DNA of 64,000 bases from an uncultured Dehalococcoidia bacterium (GTDB taxonomy: Bacteria > Chloroflexota > Dehalococcoidia > Lucifugimonadales > UBA3495): positions 1,281,936 to 1,345,935 of the forward strand of contig OY282565.1 of the NCBI GenBank assembly GCA_958296445.1, read 5' to 3'. The position numbers and the translations under genes are program-made. The notes under the pieces are model-generated. The model was not told the origin of the DNA. It saw nothing but the letters and a program-made list of their open reading frames with translations, and searched no databases. Every line of letters starts with the position of its first letter. The first letter of the stretch is position 1. Shown one piece after another: positions 42,748 to 51,378 of this stretch.

Positions 42748-44816
42748 GGTTGGGTCGGTGGCCTGGGGGGTTGGCGGTTGGCTTGGGGTTGTTTGGGGGA
42801 GCCTTTGTGGTTCTTGGCTGTGGGGAGGGTTTTGCTGACCGAGGGGGGATTCTTTGCTTATATCAGGGTGGTATAGGGGGTTGCTCAGGTCTGGCATAGG
42901 GGTTGATACGTTGGCATAGAGAGAGGGGCGCACGGCTGTGCGCCCCTACATTTTTATTGGGGAGGGTGGTGATGGGGAATTTTGCGATTGGTTCCTGCGA
43001 GGATGTGTTGGCGGTGCTTGGTGTTGGCTTGATGTTTCTGGTGGTTGAGGAAATTGCGGGATTTTCCTTTGTGGCTCTTGGCGGGGGAATGGTTTTGCGG
43101 GATGAGGGGGGATTCTTTGGTTTGATCAGGGTGACAGGGGTTTTGGAATTCTTAGGGATGGGGGAGGGTTTTATTGCCCTAGGGGGATTTTTGCTTGTAT
43201 CGGGGTGGTAGGGGGTGCTTAGGGGTTGATGCGTTGGCGTGGAGGTAGGGGGGCGGGGCTGTGCGCCCCTACATTGTTGTTGCTTGGGGTGGGGATGGGG
43301 GGTTTCGCGGTTGGTTCCTGCGAGGATGTGTTGGCGGTGCTTGGTGTTGGCTTGATGCTTCTGGTGGTTGAGGAAATTGCGGGATTTTCCTTTGTGGCTC
43401 TTGGCGGGGGAATGGTTTTGCGGGACGAGGGGGGTTCTTGGCTTTGCTCGGAATGACAGGGGTTTTGGAACTCTTAGGGATGGGGGAGGGGTTTGCTGCC
43501 CGATGGGGGATTATTTGCTTGTGTCAGGGTGGTAGGGGGTTGCTTAGGGGTTGATATGTTAGTGTGGAGAGAGGGGCGCACGGCTGTGCGCCCCTACATT
43601 TTTGTTGGGGAGGGTGGTGATGGGGAATTTTGCGATTTTTTCCTGCGAGGATGGGTTAGCGGTGCTTGGTGTTGGCTTGATGCTTCTGGTGGTTGAGGAA
43701 ATTGCGGAATTTCCCTTTGTGGCCCTTGGCGGGGGGATGGTCTTGCAGTGGAAGGGGGGATTCTTCGCTTTGCTCAGAATGACAGGGGGGTTGTGGATCT
43801 TGGCTATGGGAAGGGTTTTTGTTGACCGAGGGGGATTCTTTGCTTGTGTCAGGGTCGCTTAGGGGTTGATATGTTGGCGTGGAGAGGGGGGCTTATGGCT
43901 GTGCGCCCCTACATTTTTGTTGCTTGGGGTGGGGATGGGGGGGGCGCGGTTGGTTTCTGCGAGGATGTGTTGGCGGTGCTTGGTGTTGGCTTGATGCTTC
44001 TGGTGGTTGATGAAATTGCGGGATTTTCCTTTGTGGCTCTTGTCGGGGGAATGGTTTTGCGGGACGAAGGGGGTTCTTTGCTTTGCTCGGAATGACAGGG
44101 GTTTTGGAACTCTTAGGGATGGGGGAGGGTTTTATTGCCCTAGGGGGATTTTTGCTTATATCGGGGTGGTAAGGGGGTTGCTTAGGTTGATACGTTGGCG
44201 TGGAGAGGGGGCGCACGGCTGTGCGCCCCTACATTGTTGTTGCTTGGGGTGGGGATGGGGGATTTCGCGGTTGGTTCCTAGGGGGATTCTTCGCTTTGCT
44301 CAGGGTGACAGGGGTTTTGTTACTGTGAGGGGTAGGGAAGGGTTTTACTGGCGGAGGGGGATTTTTTGCTTATGTCGGGGTGGCAGGGGGGTTGCTTAGG
44401 AGTTGATGCGTTGGTGTGGAGGGAGGGGGCGCGGCTGTGCGTCCTTGCGTTGTTGTTGCTCTTGGCTTGGGGAAGGGTCTTAACTGCCCTAGGAGGGATT
44501 CTTCGCTTTGCTTGGGGTGATAGGGGGGTTGTTGCCTTGGGGTGAGGGGGGGCTGGTGGGCTAGGGTGGGGTTCTTCGCTTTGCTCAGAATGACAGATAG
44601 TTGTTCAGAATGGCAGAGGGTGGCTTGGAGTGACAGGGGTTTGCTTGGGATGACAGGGGTTTGCTTGGGATGGCAGGGGGTGGCTTAGAATGGCAGGGGG
44701 TGGCTTAGAGTGGTAGGTGGTTGGTTAGGGTGGTGGGTGGCGGGAGGGGGGCGGGGTTTTCTTTGGTGTTGGCTTGATGGTTTTGCCGGTTGGTTTGGGT
44801 TTGGCGGGTGGGGGGG
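42748..44816. repeat. Two-kilobase repeat tract with a roughly 320-base tandem unit
   Basis: No gene. A unit of about 320 bases repeats four times; the marker GAGGATG(T/G)GTT(G/A)GCGG starts at 42999, 43322, 43647 and 43961 (spacings 323, 325, 314). Each unit holds a GGGGCGCACGGCTGTGCGCCCC palindrome or a decayed version (42925, 43250, 43572, 43885, 44210, 44425), a segment reading GGAAATTGCGGGATTTTCC, and a GGATTCTT(T/C)GCTTTG element. After 44580 the tract changes to short GGGATGACAGGGG/GGCTTAGAATGGCAGG units at about 20-base spacing. Confidence 0.8.
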
Positions 44817-45581
44817 TTATAGGTAGGTTTTTGTGAAGTTTTTGGATTGGGGGGTCATTGTGGGGATGTCCCAGTCGAAGGTTAGGGTTACGGAGCGGGG
44901 GGAGGTGGCTTGTAGTAGGCGTTGGCCGTTTTGGGCTACTACGCTTTCGGCTTGGCGGTAGTCCATTTCGTTGGATTCGATTCCGGTGCGGTTGCAGACT
45001 ATTACGGGGAGGCCGGTTTGGGCGGAGCGGGCTTCCCATTCGCCGTCGGGGCCGCAGTGTCCGGGGCCCCAGGATACGGAGGAAATCAGGACTTGGGCGC
45101 CTTTGGCTGCTAGGACTTCGGCTACGTCGTTGCGGTAGGCGTCGGCGCAGATTAGGACTCCGGTTTTTATGCCGTCGCAGTCGAAGGGGCTGATTTTCCA
45201 GCCGGGGGTGGACCAGGCTTCGGCGCCGCCTAGGGTTTTTATTTTGCGGTGGCGGCCGATTATTTGGCCGTCGGGGTTGATTACGAATACTGTGTTGTAC
45301 ATCCGGCCTGAGGCGGGGTCGAGTTCCGGGTGGGAGAGGAAGACGGTTATGCCGTGCTGTTTTACTGTGTCGCAGAATCCGGTCATCCATTGGTCGGGCT
45401 GGGGCTGGATCCAGCCGGTGCCTAGGGTTTTCAGGAACAGGTAGCCGGGGACGCAGAGTTCGGGGGTGACGGCCCATTGGGCTCCGGCGGCGGCGGCGGC
45501 GGCTATGCCGCGCTCTATGAGTTGGCGGTTGTGCTGGATGTTGCCGGTTTCCGGGGCTATGTGGAGCAGGGCAATCCGCAC
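44817..45581 (-). CDS. Carbon-nitrogen hydrolase (nitrilase superfamily)
   Basis: A 254-residue protein with the nitrilase triad: glutamate in AVTPELCVPGYLFL, lysine in IGRHRKIKTLGG, and cysteine in GVLICADAYRNDVAEVL. A second glutamate site is in GHCGPDGEWEARS. The residue after the cysteine is alanine, which suits amidases better than true nitrilases. It would hydrolyse an amide to acid and ammonia. The start is GTG 45581 with AGAGAGG five bases upstream. It stands alone between two long repeat tracts. The C-terminus ends TPQSKNFTKTYL. Confidence 0.87.
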   Translation of the reverse strand: MRIALLHIAPETGNIQHNRQLIERGIAAAAAAGAQWAVTPELCVPGYLFLKTLGTGWIQPQPDQWMTGFCDTVKQHGITVFLSHPELDPASGRMYNTVFVINPDGQIIGRHRKIKTLGGAEAWSTPGWKISPFDCDGIKTGVLICADAYRNDVAEVLAAKGAQVLISSVSWGPGHCGPDGEWEARSAQTGLPVIVCNRTGIESNEMDYRQAESVVAQNGQRLLQATSPRSVTLTFDWDIPTMTPQSKNFTKTYL

Positions 45582-46768
45582 GGGGGCCTCTCTGATGGGT
45601 GGTTGGTTTGGTAAGGGGGATTATAGCATTTTTGTTGGGGTGTTGCAGTTGCCCAGTCGTTCCTGTGGGGGCGGGAATTTGCGGGGTTGATGGGGGGATG
45701 GTTGAGGGGATTTTGTGATTTTGTCTGAATCAGGATTTTCGGGATTAGGGGATTTACGGGATGGGGGAATCTTGATTCGGAGAATCTTGGGTTGAGAGAA
45801 TTGCGGGATTCTTCGCTTTGCTCAGAATGACAGGGGGCTTGTTGCCTTGGGGTGAGGGGGGGCTGGCGGGCTAGGGTGGGGTTCTTCGCTTTGCTCAGAA
45901 TGACGGGGGTTTGGTTGGGATGACAGGGGGCTTGTTGCCTTGGGGTGAGTGGAGGTCTGGCGGGCTAGGGTGGGATTCTTCGCTTTGCTCAGAATGACAG
46001 GGGTTTGCTTGGGGTGACAGATAGCTTGGTCGGAATGACAGGGGGTTTGTTGCCTTGGGGTGAGGGGGGGCTGGCGGGCTAGGGTGGGGTTCTTCGCTTT
46101 GCTCAGAATGACGGGGGTTTGCTTGGGATGACAGAGGTTTGGTCGGAATGACAGGGGGCTTGTTGCCTTGGGGTGAGTGGAGGTCTGGCGGGCTAGGGTG
46201 GGATTCTTCGCTTTGCTCAGAATGACGGGGGTTTGCTTGGGATGACAGGGGTTTGGTCGGAATGACAGGGGGCTTGTTGTCTTGGGGTGAGTGGAGGTCT
46301 GGCGGGCTAGGGTGGGGTTCTTCGCTTTGCTCAGAATGACGGGGGTTTGCTTGGGGTGACAGATAGCTTGGTCGGGATGACAGGGGGCTTGTTGCCTTGG
46401 GGTGAGGGGGGGGCTGGCGGGCTGGGGTGGGGTTCTTCGCTTTGCTCAGAATGACGGGGGTTTGCTCAGAATGACGGGGGTTTGCTTGGGATGACAGGGG
46501 TTTGGTCGGGATGACAGGGGGCTTGTTGCCTTGGGGTGAGTGGAGGTCTGGCGGGCTAGGGTGGGGTTCTTCGCTTTGCTCAGAATGACAGGGGTTTGCT
46601 CGGGATGACAGACAGCTTGCTCGGAATGATAAGGGTTTGGTCAGGGTGGCAGGTGGTCAGGGTGGCAGATGGACGGGATGGCAGGCGGTTGGGGTGGGGG
46701 GTTGGGGGGGTTGTGACCCCTTGACGGGTGTTGCGGGGGGTAGGACAATGGGTGGTGGCAGGTTTTGT
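45582..46768. repeat. Repeat tract with a roughly 114-base tandem array
   Basis: No gene. A TCTGAATCAGG element lies at 45724. From 45805 to about 46660 a unit of about 114 bases recurs, marked by TTCTTCGCTTTGCTCAG at about 45809, 45883, 45977, 46090, 46204, 46319, 46432 and 46569. Each unit holds GGGGGCTTGTTGCCTTGGGGTGAG and CTGGCGGGCTAGGGTGGG. The array ends shortly before tRNA-Gln. Spacing is not uniform at either end. Confidence 0.8.
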
Positions 46769-46842
46769 TGCCCCGTGGTGTAGTGGTAGCACGTCAGCCT
46801 TTGGAGCTGAAATTCCTGGTTCGATCCCAGGCGGGGCAGCCA
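46769..46842 (+). tRNA. tRNA-Gln (anticodon TTG), CCA encoded
   Basis: A complete cloverleaf: acceptor TGCCCCG (46769-46775) pairs with CGGGGCA (46832-46838). The D arm is GTG/CAC around TAGTGGTAG. The anticodon stem TCAGC/GCTGA encloses the loop CTTTGGA, giving anticodon TTG for CAA and CAG. The T arm is CCTGG/CCAGG around TTCGATC. The discriminator is G and CCA is encoded at 46840-46842. The T-rich GTTTTG just upstream may belong to a promoter. Confidence 0.95.
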
Positions 46843-46860
46843 TTTTTTGTTGTTGCGGAG

Positions 46861-46882
46861 CCGGGTTTTGGCCCGGTTTTTT
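46861..46882 (+). terminator. Rho-independent terminator after tRNA-Gln
   Basis: CCGGG-TTTTGG-CCCGG hairpin followed by six Ts, 19 bases after the tRNA. It should end the tRNA transcript just before the deacetylase, whose ribosome site AGGAGGGGG follows at 46887. Confidence 0.8.
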
Positions 46883-46899
46883 GCTTAGGAGGGGGTTTG

Positions 46900-47793
46900 A
46901 TGCAGGAGCGGGATTTTGTGGGTTATGGGGCTAATCCGTTGGCGGCGCGGTGGCCGGGCGGGGCTCGGATCGCGGTTTCGGTGGTGGTGAATTATGAGGA
47001 GGGGTCGGAGTATTCGATTCTGGACGGGGACGCCGGGGGGGAGACGTCGGGGGAGTCGCCTTCTCCTATGGGCGCCGGGGAGCGGGATTTGGCTAATGAG
47101 TCTTTTTTTGAGTATGGGAGCCGGGCGGGTGTCTGGCGGATTATGGATATTCTGGAGCGGAATAAGGTCAATGCGACTTTTTACGCTTGCGCTTTGGCGC
47201 TGGAGCGCAACCCGGAGGTGGGGCCGGAGGCGATTCGCCGGGGGCATGAGGTGATGGGCCACGGGAACCGCTGGGAGGAGTATTACCGGATGGGCCGGGA
47301 CGCGGAGCGGGAGGCGATCCGGCAGGCGGTGGAGTCGATTACCCGAATCACCGGGGAGCGGCCGCTGGGGTGGTATACCCGCTATGGCCCTAGCGTCAAT
47401 ACGCGGGAGCTGGTGGTGGAGGAGGGGGGGTTCGAGTATGACTGCAATTCGTACAACGATGATTTGCCCTATTATACGCGGGTGCAGGGCAAGCCGTGGC
47501 TGGTGGTGCCTTATTCGCTGGAGGTGAACGATTATAAGTTCTGGCGGGGCGATTTGCTTACGCCGGGGCATTTTTTTGAGGTGGCCAAGGCGTCTTTCGA
47601 TACGCTGTATGAGGAGGGGGCTACTCACCCTAAGATGATGTCGGTGGGGTTGCATTGCCGGATTATCGGCAAGCCGGGGCGGGCGTCGGGTTTGGAGAGG
47701 TTTCTGAGGTATGCGTCGGAGAAGGAAGGGGTTTGGTTTGCGCGGCGGTTGGATATTGCGCGTTGGTGGAGGGAGAATTACCCGCCGTTGTGA
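46900..47793 (+). CDS. Polysaccharide deacetylase family protein (PuuE allantoinase-like)
   Basis: A 297-residue NodB-fold enzyme. It has the PuuE-type opening RIAVSVVVNYEEGSEYSILDGD, then NATFYACALALERNPEV, GHEVMGHGNRWEEYYRM (metal histidines), ITGERPLGWYTRYGPSVNT and FEYDCNSYNDDLPYY. The tail LHCRIIGKPGRA fits the allantoinase-like group, which opens allantoin or removes N-acyl groups with a divalent metal. The start ATG 46900 has AGGAGGGGG upstream; in-frame sequence before it runs through the tRNA. No purine-degradation neighbour is present, so the substrate stays open. Confidence 0.85.
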   Translation: MQERDFVGYGANPLAARWPGGARIAVSVVVNYEEGSEYSILDGDAGGETSGESPSPMGAGERDLANESFFEYGSRAGVWRIMDILERNKVNATFYACALALERNPEVGPEAIRRGHEVMGHGNRWEEYYRMGRDAEREAIRQAVESITRITGERPLGWYTRYGPSVNTRELVVEEGGFEYDCNSYNDDLPYYTRVQGKPWLVVPYSLEVNDYKFWRGDLLTPGHFFEVAKASFDTLYEEGATHPKMMSVGLHCRIIGKPGRASGLERFLRYASEKEGVWFARRLDIARWWRENYPPL

Positions 47794-48013
47794 CGGCGGG
47801 TAGGGTGGGGGCGGTTCTTCGCTTTGCTCAGAATGACAGGGGCTTGCTCGGGATGGCAGGGTAGTTTTCGGGATGGCAGAGATTTGCCGCCTTGGGTTAG
47901 GGGAAGGGTCTGGCGGCCCAAGGTGGGATTCTTCGCTTTGCTCAGAATGACAGGGACTTGCTCAGAATGACAGGGTGGTTGTTCAGGTTGGCGTTGCGGG
48001 GTGTGGCTTGTGG
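47794..48013. repeat. Short repeat tract
   Basis: Copies of GGTTCTTCGCTTTGCTCAG (47813) and GGATTCTTCGCTTTGCTCAG (47927) with AATGACAGGG tails and GGGAAGGGTCTGGCGGCCC between them. No gene. Confidence 0.7.
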
Positions 48014-48682
48014 TTATTTGTTGTTTAGTTTTGGGGAGAGCCAGCCTAGGAAGTCGTCTTCGCTGCGGGTTTGCATGAAGAAGCGGCCGGGGCCTTGGAG
48101 TTTGCAGACTAGGCCCTCGCCGCCTAGGAGGGTGGTTTTCCAGCCGCCGGAGCGTCCTACGTCGTATCTTACGGAGTCGTCGAAGGCTACCATGTGGCCG
48201 GTGTCTACGGTGTAGTTTTGGCCGCGGTCGAGGTCTATGCGGTGGATGGCGCCGTAGGACGAGACGAAAAGGAGGCCGCGGCCGGAGCAGCGGAGGAGGA
48301 ACAGCCCTTCGCGGGAGAAGAAGGAGCGGGCGCCGCCCCATTGGGAGTCTACTTCGATGTTCATTGTGGCGGCTAGGAAGGAGCCGGATTGGACCATCAG
48401 GGTTTCGCCTTGGAGTTCTAGGGCTTCGATGTCGCCGGGCAGGGGCGGGGCTAGGGTTAGCTCGCCCGGCTGTTCGGCGGTGAAGGTGTTTACGAAGAAA
48501 CTTTCGCCGCCCAGCACGGAGCGGCGCAGGCCGCTGAATATGCCGCCGCGAGTGCTGGTTTCGATGTTGATGGTGTCGGACATACTGACCATTACGCCGG
48601 ATTCGGCTTGGATTTGCTCGCCGCGGTTTAGCTGGACGCGGGCTAGGGCGAAGGATGGCTTGTGGAGGATGTCGTAGTCCAT
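48014..48682 (-). CDS. TIGR00266/AIM24 family protein
   Basis: A 222-residue all-beta protein. Features of the AIM24 family are the opening DYDILHKPSFALARVQLNRG, GEQIQAESGVMVSM, GGIFSGLRRSVLGGESFF, and in the second half GLLFVSSYGAIHRIDLD, VDTGHMVAFDDSV and a C-terminal GEGLVCKLQGPGRFFMQTR. These proteins form a double-stranded beta-helix-like barrel with trimeric symmetry. Bacterial function is unknown; the yeast relative sits at mitochondrial membranes. CAGGAG precedes the ATG. Repeats lie on both sides. Confidence 0.88.
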   Translation of the reverse strand: MDYDILHKPSFALARVQLNRGEQIQAESGVMVSMSDTINIETSTRGGIFSGLRRSVLGGESFFVNTFTAEQPGELTLAPPLPGDIEALELQGETLMVQSGSFLAATMNIEVDSQWGGARSFFSREGLFLLRCSGRGLLFVSSYGAIHRIDLDRGQNYTVDTGHMVAFDDSVRYDVGRSGGWKTTLLGGEGLVCKLQGPGRFFMQTRSEDDFLGWLSPKLNNK

Positions 48683-49060
48683 TGTTTACTCCTGTTGGGG
48701 TTGGGGAGCGGTAAAGTCCTTGACGGTCATTACGCTCATTGGTTAATTCCCTCGGCGGTGTGTGAGTAGGGTAGTATCATACACCCGGAACGCCTTTCTG
48801 TGAGAAAATTGCGAAATTACTTTCGCGGTCTGTCCGGCTTGGGCGGTGAGACCCTTCGCTTTGCTCAGGGTGACAAGGGGGCCGCTCAGGGTGACAAATT
48901 CGATCGGGGTGACAAAGGGGGGCGGCGTTCTGTGTTTGACCCTTGGGTTGCGGTGCGGGTATATTGGCGGCGTCGTGGCGCTGTTCCGGGTTTTGGGTTG
49001 TTTGATGGGGGGATGGTTTAGGCGGTCATTTCTTGTCTTAAGGGTTAGGTGGGGGCGTAT
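48683..49060. repeat. Gap with repeats and promoter region
   Basis: After an AT-richer 100 bases that may hold promoters for the divergent genes, one repeat copy begins at 48807 (AAATTGCGAAATTAC...CGGTGAGACCC), with CTTCGCTTTGCTCAGGGTGAC at 48856 and two shorter GGGTGACAAA units. No gene. Confidence 0.6.
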
Positions 49061-49777
49061 ATGTATGCGATGGTATTGGCCGGGGGGAAGGGGGAGCGGC
49101 TGCGGCCTTTGACGGACACGCTGCCTAAGCCGATGGCGCCGGTTGGCGGGAAGCCGATTCTGGAGCGTCAGGTGGAGTGGCTGAGAGAGGGGGGGGTTGA
49201 GGGAGTGGTGTTTTTGGCGGGATACCGCTGGGAGGCGATCCGGGATTATTTTGGGGACGGCTCCGGGTTTGGGGTTAGTGTGCGGTATAGCGTGGAGGAT
49301 TCGCCGCTGGGGCGCGGGGGGGCGATTAAGCGGGGTTATCCGCTGGCGCCGCCGGGCGATGAGCCGGTGGTGGTCACTAATGGCGATATTATTACGCGGC
49401 AGCCGCTTTCGGAGATTGTGGAGTTTCACCGGCGGAGCGGAGCGCGGCGTAACGGGGCGGCGGTGACGCTGCTGGCGGTGCCGATGGTTAGTCCCTATGG
49501 GCTGGTGGAGGTGGACGGCGCGGGGGGGGTGACCGGGTTCCGGGAGAAGGTGGAGCTGCCGCACTGGATTAACGGGGGGGTTTATGTTTTCGATAGGGGG
49601 GTGTTCGCTGAGTTTCCTGATTTGGGGGATCATGAGGTGGAAACGTTTCCCCGGCTGGCGCGGGCGGGGCGTATTGCGGCTTATCAGTCGCGCTTGTTTT
49701 GGACTAGCATTGATTCGTTTAAGGATTTGCGGGAGGCGGCGGAGTTTATTGCGGGGGAAGGCGGGGGGTTGGGTTGA
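49061..49777 (+). CDS. Sugar-phosphate nucleotidyltransferase
   Basis: A 238-residue NTP-transferase. It begins MYAMVLAGGKGERLRPLTDT, the nucleotide-binding signature GG-x-G-x-R-L-x-PLT, followed by LPKPMAPVGGKPIL. The metal-binding aspartate is in VVVTNGDIITRQPL, and the acceptor side has GYRWEAIRDYFGDG and SPLGRGGAI. The length suits mannose-1-phosphate guanylyltransferase or D-glycero-heptose nucleotidyltransferase types without a C-terminal beta-helix. It activates a sugar-1-phosphate. The start is ATG 49061, with AGGTGGGGG six bases upstream; GTG 49049 is an alternative. The neighbours are repeats, so the pathway is open. Confidence 0.88.
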   Translation: MYAMVLAGGKGERLRPLTDTLPKPMAPVGGKPILERQVEWLREGGVEGVVFLAGYRWEAIRDYFGDGSGFGVSVRYSVEDSPLGRGGAIKRGYPLAPPGDEPVVVTNGDIITRQPLSEIVEFHRRSGARRNGAAVTLLAVPMVSPYGLVEVDGAGGVTGFREKVELPHWINGGVYVFDRGVFAEFPDLGDHEVETFPRLARAGRIAAYQSRLFWTSIDSFKDLREAAEFIAGEGGGLG

Positions 49778-50342
49778 TGCGAGGGGGTTGCGGGGTTTCC
49801 CTTTGGAGTCTTGAGCTGGGGGAAAGGGTCTGGCGGCGTATGGTGGGATTCTTCGCTTTGCTCAGAATGACAGGGGGGTTGCTTGGGGTGACGGATAACG
49901 GTCTGGGGTGTTGGGCGGTGGCGGGACGGACGGCGGCGTTGGGGGAAGGGTCTGGAGGCGTATGGTGGGATTCTTCGCTTTGCTCAGAATGACAGGTATC
50001 TTGCTCAGAATGGCAGGGGGGGTTGCTTGGGGTGACGGATAACGGTTTGGGGTGTTGGGCGGTGGCGGGACGGACGGTGGCGCTGGGGGAAAGGGTCTGG
50101 CGGCGTAAGGTGGGATTCTTCGCTTTGCTCAGAATGACAGGGGGGGTGCTTGGAGTGACGGATGGGTTGCTTGGGGTGACGGATAACGGTCTGGGGTGTT
50201 GGGTGGGGGCGGGACGGACGGCGGCGCTGAGGGAAGGGTCTGGCGGCGTATGGTGGGATTCTTCGCTTTGCTCAGAATGACAGGGGGGGCTTGGGGTGAT
50301 GGGGGTTGTTTGGAATGATGGGTATAGGATGGGTTGGAGCTG
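49778..50342. repeat. Tandem repeat array upstream of moxR-like gene
   Basis: Four units, marked by GGATTCTTCGCTTTGCTCAG at 49846, 49968, 50113 and 50256 (spacings 122, 145, 143). Each contains GGGGTGACGGATAACGG, GGTGTTGGGCGGTGGCGGGA and CTGGCGGCGTA. No gene. The array runs up to the ribosome-site region of the ATPase. Confidence 0.8.
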
Positions 50343-51365
50343 ATGGTGCGTAGTAGGACGGCGGACTCGTCTGCGGTATCGGGGGAGGCGGGGGCATTGG
50401 GGGGTGGCGGCGGTGGGGGCGTGGCGGGCGGCGGGTGGGTGGCGGGGGTGGCGGCGGCGGTCAAGGCCAATGTGGGGCAGGTGCTGGTGGGGAAGGAGGC
50501 GGTTGTTGAGCTTGTGCTTGCTGCGGTGCTTAGCGGGGGGCATATTCTGGTTGAGGATGTGCCGGGGATCGGCAAGACTACGCTGGCCCGTAGCTTGGCG
50601 GAGTCTTTGCGTTGCAGTTTCCGGCGGATTCAGTGTACTCCCGATTTGATGCCGTCCGATATTACCGGGGTGCATTACTATAATCAGAAGCTGGGGGAGT
50701 TTGAGTTCCGGGCCGGGCCGATTTTGGCGCAAGTGGTGCTGGCGGATGAAATCAACCGGGCTACGCCGCGAACACAGTCGGCTTTGCTGGAGGCTATGGC
50801 GGAGGGGCAGGTTACGGTTGATGACCGCACTATCAGGTTGCCGGTTCCTTTTTTGCTGGTGGCTACGCAGAATCCTATTGAGCTGGAGGGGACGTTTCCT
50901 TTGCCGGAGGCGCAGCTTGACCGCTTTATGCTGCGGCTGCGGCTGGGGTATCCCGATGAGGCCGAGGAGGAGCGGATGCTGGCCCGGTTTAATTCCGCCA
51001 ATCCGATGGATGCCATTCAGCCGGTGGCGGGCGGCGAGGATATTATCGAAACGCAGCAGAGGGTTAAGGAAGTCTATGTTGACCCGGTGTTGAGCAACTA
51101 TGTAGTGCGGCTTACGCAGGCGACTCGCCGGCATGAGGACGTGGAGTTGGGGGCGAGTCCGCGGGCTACGCTGGGGTTGTACCGCTGTTCGCAGGCGTTT
51201 GCGGCGATACGGGGGCGCAGCTATGTTACGCCTGATGATGTGAAGGTTATCGCGCCTTATGCGCTGTCGCATCGCACTATCCTGACGTCGCAGGCGCGGC
51301 TGCGGGGGCGGACTGCGGAGGATGTGGTGCTGGAGCTGTTATCGCAAGTGGAGGTTCCGGTCTAA
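50343..51365 (+). CDS. MoxR family AAA+ ATPase
   Basis: A 340-residue AAA+ ATPase. After a Gly/Ala-rich N-terminus (residues 10-40) comes VGQVLVGKEAVVELVLAA, Walker A EDVPGIGKTTLARSLA, Walker B QVVLADEINRATPRTQ, sensor 1 LVATQNPIELEGTFPLPEAQ and the arginine-finger region DRFMLRLRLGYPD. These are standard MoxR/RavA-class motifs. Such ATPases act as chaperones that activate or assemble partner complexes, often with DUF58 and VWA proteins. It is followed after 13 bases by DUF58, so the two are co-expressed. The third member, DUF4129, has been separated (see 56148). The start ATG 50343 is a little close to its GGAG; TTG 50334 is possible. Confidence 0.92.
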   Translation: MVRSRTADSSAVSGEAGALGGGGGGGVAGGGWVAGVAAAVKANVGQVLVGKEAVVELVLAAVLSGGHILVEDVPGIGKTTLARSLAESLRCSFRRIQCTPDLMPSDITGVHYYNQKLGEFEFRAGPILAQVVLADEINRATPRTQSALLEAMAEGQVTVDDRTIRLPVPFLLVATQNPIELEGTFPLPEAQLDRFMLRLRLGYPDEAEEERMLARFNSANPMDAIQPVAGGEDIIETQQRVKEVYVDPVLSNYVVRLTQATRRHEDVELGASPRATLGLYRCSQAFAAIRGRSYVTPDDVKVIAPYALSHRTILTSQARLRGRTAEDVVLELLSQVEVPV

Positions 51366-51378
51366 GGCCGGGGCGGAC

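Noticed and set aside
42970..44090. Four similar short open frames reading MGNFAIGSCEDVLAVLGVGL-like peptides
   Set aside because: They are translations of the 320-base tandem repeat, have no ribosome sites or outside similarity, and the DNA also repeats in non-coding parts.
45800..46660. Regular repeats that look like a CRISPR array
   Set aside because: Units are over 100 bases, the spaces between conserved strings are themselves repeated and not unique, there are no short uniform direct repeats, and no cas genes are present.
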